This document shows positions 60,601-64,000 of a DNA stretch of 64,000 nucleotides, piece after piece. The notes beneath the pieces are model-generated. The model had not been told where the DNA came from. It ran no database searches and saw only the letters and a program-made list of their open reading frames with translations. This DNA is from Paragonimus skrjabini miyazakii (Eukaryota; Platyhelminthes; Trematoda; Plagiorchiida; Troglotrematidae): positions 27,201 to 91,200 of the forward strand of contig JTDE01002508.1 of the NCBI GenBank assembly GCA_014338405.1. Direction: 5' to 3'. Numbering within the stretch: position 1 is the first letter of the stretch; each line of letters starts with the position of its first letter. The position numbers and the translations under genes were made by a program.

Positions 60601-62647
60601 GGACAGTCGCCTGTGTGCTGCCAGGTACAGTACATCAGCTAGACTATACGGAGCATGGACCGAAAAAGATTCGTTATTGAGTCTCAGGTGGTACCCCCAC
60701 AAGAGCTGTCGAGCTTAAATTACTGCAGCGTAAAATGCTTCAAATATAAGATTCCCTCTTTCTCTTTACAAGGAGAGTAGTAGAAATGATAAAACCCTTC
60801 CAGCCGATTTGAGAAATCGGAAAAACCCAGCGTGATTGGTGTGTACCAACAGTGATTCCTACTATCAAAACGATGAGTATCTATCTGACAAGCACAGAGG
60901 CACAATTTTTGACAGCTGGGTCACATAATCCACATGTCACGTAAGCGTTTACTCTACTTGGTGCTATGCACGTAGACCACCGACAGTAACAAAAAATGCG
61001 TTATGAATAGTAACCTGATGTTACCATACAATAACGACGACGGCTCAACATAGTAAAACCATAAGACACCCGTAGAACTATATCAACAACCATATCTAAC
61101 AAAAACAATTAGTTGCTAGCAGATAGAACCAGCTACACGCCAAAACACAAGTATGTATTTTGGTTACTGTTGTAACTTGGAATACGGCCTACGAGCGCGT
61201 AAACAGACAACGGAATAACGGTTAGTGAAACGGTAGATAACGGAACGGCGTTCAACGGTTCTGAACGACTGACTATGAAATATGCACGATTAATACGAAT
61301 CTTCCCAGCCAACCCAACCACTTGAGGCTAATGAACGAACACAGAGAAAAGACTGACCTCCGGACAGAGCTACTTTATGTCTCTCAAACCGAAGACAACA
61401 CGGTCACAAACTAGACAACATTTAAAGGGTTTGTGACCAATCAGGAAAAAAGGACAGAAGTGGACCAGACAAAGATCCAGACAGTACATTGATGTCCTAA
61501 GTAAAGTACGTGCGTGTGGGCCGGGCGCCAGGATTTTGCACAAAGGTTGAGAACGCACGTGATGAGGGACGTGGCACATGACCGTGCTGACTATGAAGGT
61601 CACTACAATCGGTAGTGAGTTAGGCCAGTGCGAAGTCAAATAAAACGGTATTTTCGGGGAATTGGGTTCTTCCCCGACAGTTACAAAAGAAAGTTGGTGA
61701 ACCTGACCTACTTTGAAAGATAATGCAAACACGTTAACGTATTTTTCCATTCAAGCAGACATCCATAGCATGGAACTAGTGAGTGGAGCGTTACTTATTT
61801 CAAAATCCATGTTCTCTGACAATTTAAACAAATCACCAGCTGCTGAAACCCAGTTTAAGTTTAAACGGTAGCCATGACGCCAAATATACCTAACAAAAAC
61901 TAATCCTTGAGTTCGACAAGCCGCAGATGAAGCACATGAAAGTTCAGTGAAGACTGGTCATAATTTGGTTAACCATATATGGGTAATCATAATTTGCCGA
62001 TCAACAATCAGCCAGCCGAAGCAAGGACGATGAGAAGGCAGCCCTTTAGGTCATTCGTGTAAAATCATGCAGGCCCTTGATATCCCATCCAGCGGGAGAT
62101 AACTCCTGGGAATTATTAATGCGTTCACGTGTATTTTAAAACGATAACATTATAACTTAAACTGCTAATCCATACATCAACAGTGTATTCGTTTCTGATC
62201 GTCTGTAAACCAATAGCTGTTGACTTGTTTAATTCAAATTACGCAGCTGAGTGATGAACAGTGCTAGGGACAAAATGCATTATAGCCGGCCCTAACAACC
62301 ATATAGAAAGTAACCGTCAGAATATCATTCAAAACAACTTATTCTAAACTAAGCGTTCCACAATAGCCCGACGTGTACAAAATCTACTGGCAATGAAAAA
62401 TAAAACACCTTTTGAAAGATTAACCGTAATCATTGCTGAAGATTCAAGACAAAAAGAACCGCACCTTGAAGCGTTTCGTTGGGTTGTTTTGAAGTAACTT
62501 CTCCAGAGAGGCATCTTCTTTAGCTTCCAAATACACACATCCACCGTTTCCTCCCTTACCGCGAACCACAGGATTACCGGCTGCGCCGCTACCAGCCTTA
62601 ACAAATATGCGCAAACGATCTATGAACGACCGAGACATTCCAGTCAT
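36545..62647 (-). CDS. GTPBP10: Obg-family GTPase, GTPBP10 homologue (whole gene, six coding exons)
   Basis: GTPBP10 is an Obg-type GTPase that assists assembly of the large mitochondrial ribosomal subunit. Exons join as 62647-62465, 58145-57861, 56710-56536, 44420-44122, 39864-39690, 36681-36545. Every junction has GT/AG and matching phase, and the sum is 1254 nt or 417 codons plus stop (human protein about 387). The Obg glycine-rich fold is in exons 1-2. G1 GFPNAGKSS and G3 DLPG are in exon 3. G4 NKID is split between exons 4 and 5. G5 ISATKG is in exon 5. The start ATG (62647) has a second ATG 9 nt on. A CAG acceptor at 62667 suggests a non-coding first exon further upstream. Introns of 4.3, 1.2, 12.1, 4.3 and 3.0 kb are full of retroelements. 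Intron 3 holds an inverted copy of exon 5. Confidence 0.88.
38010..38350 (+). mobile_element. RTE-type LINE 3' end, copy 2
   Basis: The + strand encodes GGQATTWSRNMKTLTAPLS then GRCCLPGWGPRDHSNRWLQT, the conserved C-terminal tail of trematode RTE-like LINE proteins, followed by 3' UTR. The region has homologous copies at 30560-30880 (inverted) and 46610-46860 (direct). Upstream RT sequence is missing. It lies in intron 5 of the GTPBP10 homologue, antisense to it. Confidence 0.7.
38750..39335 (+). mobile_element. Internally deleted RTE-type LINE
   Basis: The + strand starts with the RT N-terminal helix (STLKRDKNAGADGLVTTIFK) and NYGGTSLIPAITRVLDTIVY near 38960-39025. It then jumps at about 39060 to the C-terminal tail (GRLPHCTLFADVAVDRHKVQ, later KMADNWPQQRKR). 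The whole catalytic middle of the RT is absent. The right arm of the inverted repeat carries the same deletion on the - strand, so the deletion came before the duplication. Confidence 0.75.
39690..39864 (-). CDS. GTPBP10: GTPBP10 homologue, exon 5
   Basis: The acceptor TTCTCCAG precedes ATC at 39864 and the donor G|GTAAGCC follows 39690. The exon starts with IDLPGVEKE, which completes the G4 motif NKID with the last codons of exon 4 in phase 0, and contains G5 as ISATKG. It ends in phase 1, which fits exon 6. The identical segment exists at 54712-54886 in the opposite orientation. This copy has the right strand and order to be the spliced one. Confidence 0.85.
40240..40800 (+). repeat. Diverged dispersed repeat, copy A
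   Basis: This stretch shares several blocks in the same order with 59995-60310: CTCATTCACTG(C/T)GTCCTCGGGCT, GGG(T/C)TCC(C/T)T(C/A)AA, and GGGAAGT(A/G)TCA(A/G)AAA. Copies are old. It lies in introns of the GTPBP10 homologue. I cannot assign it to a named family. Confidence 0.45.
42270..43590 (+). mobile_element. RTE-type LINE, most of the RT domain (degenerate)
   Basis: Translation follows the RTE order. A pre-motif segment has RDWCLST. GCIDHRFTLGQ (usual form GCxDxIFTLRQ) comes next. Motif A is VFLDLKTAFDS. Motif B is GARQACPILPFLFDIVMDD (usual GVRQGCPxSPFLFNFxxD). The motif C region at about 42970 (LTDIDHRNES, usual LxDLEYADD) has lost the catalytic aspartates. The thumb and FTYLGT-type segments continue to about 43570. 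Stops and frame changes make it inactive. It lies in intron 4 of the GTPBP10 homologue, opposite to its transcription. Confidence 0.8.
43591..44121. other. Intron 4 remainder, no recognised feature
   Basis: Nothing is recognisable between the RTE copy and the donor of exon 4. Confidence 0.4.
44122..44420 (-). CDS. GTPBP10: GTPBP10 homologue, exon 4
   Basis: The acceptor is a strong pyrimidine tract ending in TTCCCTTAG before 44420. The first two bases (GT) complete the glycine of DLPG from exon 3. The donor is AAA|GTGAGC. The exon encodes 99 full codons: a region of about 35 residues after DLPG that does not match the usual LIEGA..G.G switch II sequence, then NFLKHVERSSCLLLVLDASG and CVLNK, which align with human KFLKHIERxxxLLFVVDISG and VNK. 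The start could be disputed because of the unusual first part. The rest is secure. Confidence 0.82.
44421..46609. other. Intron 3, part without clear features
   Basis: Short frames only. A + strand stretch at 45630-45830 faintly resembles a LINE RT finger region (NNQPTTA with downstream frames) but is too weak to call. A short AT-rich direct repeat occurs near 44866-44895. Confidence 0.35.
46610..46860 (+). mobile_element. RTE-type LINE 3' end, copy 3
   Basis: This stretch matches 38010-38300 in direct orientation. It has GTGGTCAAGCAGCAACGTAG, ATGAAGACCATGATTG, then a block corresponding to GW(S/G)PRDHSKRC. It is truncated at the 5' end and embedded in intron 3 of the GTPBP10 homologue. Confidence 0.6.
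47218..47271 (-). ncRNA. Hammerhead-like motif, copy a (inverted PLE end)
   Basis: On the - strand: CTGAAGG, then a stem GCCATC-CTA-GGTGGT (one U-G wobble in the middle), then TTGAAATG. The boxes correspond to CUGANGA and GAAA of a hammerhead core, with A9 replaced. It is a copy of the motif at 48376-48435 with a base-pair-preserving change in stem II. Confidence 0.45.
47276..47366 (+). repeat. PLE direct terminal repeat, 5' copy
   Basis: Matches 48209-48303 on the same strand. Both run from GATGGATAAAC through CTTATCTACATCAGTC to GACCAACCAATTC, with a 3-bp insertion and scattered substitutions. Confidence 0.8.
48209..48303 (+). repeat. PLE direct terminal repeat, 3' copy
   Basis: Partner of 47276-47366. 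It overlaps the end of the endonuclease reading frame, so the terminal repeat includes the last codons of the ORF. Confidence 0.8.
48376..48435 (+). ncRNA. Hammerhead-like motif, copy b (PLE 3' end)
   Basis: The + strand reads ACACTC, CTGAGAA (48386), stem II GCCACC-TGT-GGTGGT with flanking G-U pairs, then GAAACGTA and GAGTAT. ACTC before the core can pair with GAGT after it as stem I. This is the arrangement of the short hammerheads reported in PLE terminal repeats. The G8 position is A, which should abolish cleavage in this copy. Confidence 0.5.
48480..51299. other. Intron 3, mostly unassigned
   Basis: The frames at 48602-48871 (+) and 50896-51183 (+) are open but have no recognised domain. 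A duplicated TTGGAACTCGCCT(C/T)GCC motif occurs at 49836-49876. Confidence 0.35.
49870..49985 (+). mobile_element. Possible retroelement gag zinc-knuckle remnant
   Basis: A short + strand frame ends in PPTACWDCGKRNFVRYCTFR. The C-x2-C-x3-4-(H)-x4-C spacing of a retroviral-type zinc knuckle is suggested, but the histidine position is not a histidine. It could be chance. Confidence 0.25.
51300..52860 (-). mobile_element. RTE-type LINE with YVDD core (gapped)
   Basis: Reading down the - strand from 52860: YRRPTVVVFL, GAFDSVNRSTL (motif A), then LSDSFSTRSDVRQDCPLSPF (motif B, usual GVRQGCPLSPF). Next come NFVVDELMDDCL and DLLPGGRLADLDYVDDKMLL (motif C with both aspartates), then FGMRFA. A gap follows (51406-52315). 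Beyond it the - strand ends in a (TGA/TGG)n run (about 51332-51310), which may be the tandem-repeat tail common at RTE 3' ends. One stop lies in the motif B region. It lies in intron 3, in the same orientation as the host gene. Confidence 0.8.
51406..52315. other. Assembly gap (910 N)
   Basis: Run of N inside the - strand RTE copy and intron 3 of the GTPBP10 homologue. Confidence 0.99.
53840..54000 (+). repeat. PLE end fragment with hammerhead-like motif, copy c
   Basis: This is homologous to the PLE end at 48362-48455 and also to the reverse complement of 47100-47271, including an extra downstream block (GCCCAAACTGTTTGA) that the 48-kb copy lacks. At 53861-53916 it reads TTGAGGA, stem GCCACC-TAA-GGTAGT (one mismatch), then TTGAAGTG. 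So G8 and A9 are kept but C3 and the GAAA box are altered. No PLE coding sequence is attached. Confidence 0.6.
54055..54420 (-). mobile_element. RTE-type LINE fragment, second - strand copy
   Basis: The sequence is homologous to 52430-52700. It shares TGGTGCTGAAACTGTCAGACAG(C/T)TCACCGT and a following block. The - strand motif C region reads LADFAHADDLSL. It is more decayed than its neighbour. Confidence 0.65.
54575..55868 (-). repeat. 1294-bp inverted repeat, right arm (inverted copy of exon 5 region)
   Basis: Reverse complement of 38708-40001, with the same end points and three noticed differences. It lies wholly within intron 3 of the GTPBP10 homologue. It carries the internally deleted RTE on the - strand (about 55241-55826) and a complete exon 5 copy on the + strand. 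No terminal inverted repeats or target duplication were noticed at its edges. Confidence 0.92.
54712..54886 (+). pseudogene. Inverted duplicate of GTPBP10 exon 5
   Basis: The 175-nt exon is intact here, with acceptor TTCTCCAG and donor G|GTAAGCC, but on the strand opposite to the gene. From the gene's promoter it is transcribed as antisense of exon 5. It cannot be spliced into the GTPBP10 message. It has no coding disruption, so the duplication is recent or the segment is an assembly artefact. If the true gene arrangement were inverted relative to this assembly, the roles of the two copies would swap. Confidence 0.85.
55869..56535. other. Intron 3 start, no recognised feature
   Basis: Unique sequence between the inverted repeat and the donor of exon 3. 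No repeat or frame stands out. Confidence 0.4.
56536..56710 (-). CDS. GTPBP10: GTPBP10 homologue, exon 3 (G1 to G3)
   Basis: The acceptor is TTTTCCACAG before CTA at 56710 and the donor is CCTG|GTAGGT after 56536. The exon encodes ADYGLLGFPNAGKSSLL, with the P-loop GFPNAGKSS (Walker A, nucleotide binding). ASYPFTTVRPQLG follows, with the switch I threonine, and SLADLPG as G3. These match Obg-family GTPases closely. Entry is phase 0 and exit is phase 1. Confidence 0.92.
57861..58145 (-). CDS. GTPBP10: GTPBP10 homologue, exon 2 (Obg fold)
   Basis: The acceptor CCAATACAG precedes GCC at 58145 and the donor AAG|GTATGG follows 57861, phase 0 on both sides (95 codons). It encodes GQDGHDVVIPVPPG, then LLVAQGGMGG, then HSIVLDLK, the markers of the glycine-rich Obg domain running into the G domain. 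Between them lies a fluke-specific loop of about 35 residues. Confidence 0.9.
59085..59490 (-). mobile_element. Possible LINE fragment
   Basis: A 133-codon - strand frame opens with PVLFLVVNDL, which recalls the LxPLLFLxFINDL segment before motif C in CR1-like reverse transcriptases. The rest is not recognisable and lacks a catalytic loop. It may be decayed LINE sequence or chance. Confidence 0.25.
59995..60310 (+). repeat. Diverged dispersed repeat, copy B
   Basis: Partner of 40240-40800 in direct orientation, with the blocks listed there. Lies in intron 1 of the GTPBP10 homologue. Confidence 0.45.
62465..62647 (-). CDS. GTPBP10: GTPBP10 homologue, exon 1 (start of coding)
   Basis: An ATG at 62647 opens 61 codons ending at donor TTCAAG|GTGCGG. 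The exon encodes SFIDRLRIFVKAGSGAAGNP and GKGGNGGCVYLEAKED, the glycine-rich beginning of the Obg fold (human FIDKLRLFxRGGSGG and GGKGGDVWVVA). No clear mitochondrial presequence is seen before it, so targeting may rely on the short basic N-terminus or on an upstream exon. Confidence 0.9.
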
Positions 62648-62666
62648 GTTGTCGTTTGTTGCAACA

Positions 62667-64000
62667 CTGTAGGCAAAGAAAACAGGCCGTTAAACAAGAA
62701 ATCTGGAACAAAGGGAAAACCAATGGCAATTCGTTAACAGAAAGCCTCGAACCCAGTTGGCCAACAAACAAGGTTGTTATGTTACAAGAGTCAGCATACA
62801 TAAAAGAGCCAGAACGTTGGTACAAGGGATCGCCACATAAAGCGATGGATGAAAAAAATCACGAGATAAAACACAGTTTGTCGCCTGCACAACTCTGTCA
62901 AATATTTAAGGTGCAAGTTCACTTCAGCTAGCTGGCTACTGGGCCTCATGGACCAAAGTTCGCTTCAGAGTACAGGAACAAACGGACACCAAGAGGCTCG
63001 AGTAGTGATCTGCCCTACCCATACAAATGATCCGGATGACACAAATTAACAGGAAGACACAACAAAGCCAGCGATGCAATAACAAACAAGCACGTGTGTT
63101 TGAAGAACGATCAGCTTTGTGCCCACTATGCTTACTGATGGGCACACTGCCGAAAACATCGTTTTAAAATCGAAGTAATACGACGCGTTATCAACAGAAA
63201 TCAGAAGGCCAGGCGGCCCATAATGATAAACGAATATTTCATTTGCGAAAGCGCTAATCCCTTTAGTTAATAAACATTCAGCAGTAATGCAGGGAGGTTC
63301 ACAAAACGGGTGCAAAGTATTGCCCCCGTCGATTCCGTCAAAAAGATTAGAAAAATCAGCAGGTCACCTTCAACTATTTTGCACCTCAAAGTTGTAAATT
63401 TTTAAATTTGGCAATCTCTGACATGATGCGTCCTAGTGTTCTGCAATTATGCACGCACACCGCCGATTGTAAAATAGCCCAAGAAGTAGTAGAGCAATGA
63501 GTACATATGTAGGATATGGAAGCAAAGGAAGGAAAAACAGATAATGCAAAACACAGACGAACGTGCGACAACAAAAAAGAACCAAAACAATGAGAGAAAA
63601 GACCCTTCATTGACAGAGCGTTTACAACCAGCAGTGTAGATGATCGCGAACTCCCTAGTCAGCTAGGCGGCACTCACTAACCTTGCAAAGTAGGACAGCG
63701 AAAACTTTCATAGATCATGGCCACGTCACGGCAGTTTTTCTCCAACCATCGGCGATCAGACAAAGCAAAGCACGGTGCGGCAGACGCTCACTCGCATATG
63801 AATTAAGTGTTCCAAGCAAAGAGGGGTGTATTTTCACTACTTCGGCTATGACTAACAATGCATGGCCAGAACCCATTTTTAGTGAAAGTTACTTATCATC
63901 CACACATGAATCCGCTCCGACGATGAAGCTTTTCGTGAAAGCCTCGAAGACTTCATAGAATTTCCACGTTTATCTCAGTCTCACTACGGGTGACTTCGAT
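62667..64000. other. Upstream flank of the GTPBP10 homologue
   Basis: A pyrimidine-rich CTTTGCCTACAG ending at 62667 looks like a splice acceptor, so a 5' UTR exon and the promoter probably lie further upstream. Frames here are short. A 53-codon - strand frame at 63715-63876 is unassigned. Confidence 0.4.

Larger units (their letters stand above)
58146..62464. other. Intron 1 of the GTPBP10 homologue
   Basis: This 4.3-kb intron holds a diverged repeat (59995-60310) and a possible LINE fragment (59085-59490). No additional exon is needed between exons 1 and 2, because phase and domain continuity are complete. Confidence 0.7.

Noticed and set aside
63715..63876. 53-codon - strand frame starting MGSGHALLVIAEVV
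   Set aside because: The composition looks protein-like, but no homologue, splice sites or promoter can be supported.

Overview
This window looks like nuclear DNA of a flatworm, most probably a digenean trematode with a large, repeat-laden genome. That assignment is an inference. It rests on the mixture of degenerate RTE, CR1-like, Penelope-like (PLE) and Ty3/gypsy retroelements, on a tRNA-derived SINE, on long introns with GT/AG borders, and on the divergence of the two recognisable host genes. No bacterial, viral or CRISPR features were seen. Three runs of N (8072-8389, 22681-23480, 51406-52315) are assembly gaps, each touching a transposon copy.

Two host genes are supported. (1) A divergent kinesin light chain-like protein of 476 codons lies in one exon on the + strand at 25889-27319. 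(2) An Obg-family GTPase, best matched to mitochondrial GTPBP10, lies on the - strand from 62647 down to 36545. I assembled its six exons by hand: 62647-62465, 58145-57861, 56710-56536, 44420-44122, 39864-39690 and 36681-36545. Reading phases agree at all five junctions and the total is 1254 nt (417 codons plus stop). The G1, G3, G4 and G5 GTPase motifs appear in order, with G4 (NK|ID) split exactly by intron 4.

Layout. 1-9.4 kb: PLE and CR1 fragments. 9.4-17.9 kb: no recognised genes. 17.9-18.5 kb: two SINE copies and an unidentified open frame. 19.6-25.3 kb: a hairpin with a ribozyme-like core, a LINE fragment and a gypsy element broken by a PLE insertion. 25.9-27.3 kb: kinesin light chain. 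28-36 kb: retroelement debris plus one candidate exon of an unknown gene. 36.5-62.6 kb: the GTPBP10 homologue, whose introns hold many RTE and PLE copies. 62.7-64 kb: its upstream flank.

The most notable observation is a near-identical 1294-bp inverted repeat (38708-40001 and 54575-55868) inside the GTPBP10 homologue. The right-hand arm carries a complete copy of exon 5, splice sites included, in the wrong orientation within intron 3 of the same gene. If the assembly is right, the pre-mRNA contains an exon and its own antisense, flanking exon 4. The second theme is a set of hammerhead-ribozyme-like motifs attached to PLE ends. Three copies at 47.2, 48.4 and 53.9 kb are each degenerate, but their majority consensus restores the CUGANGA core and they keep a paired stem II.
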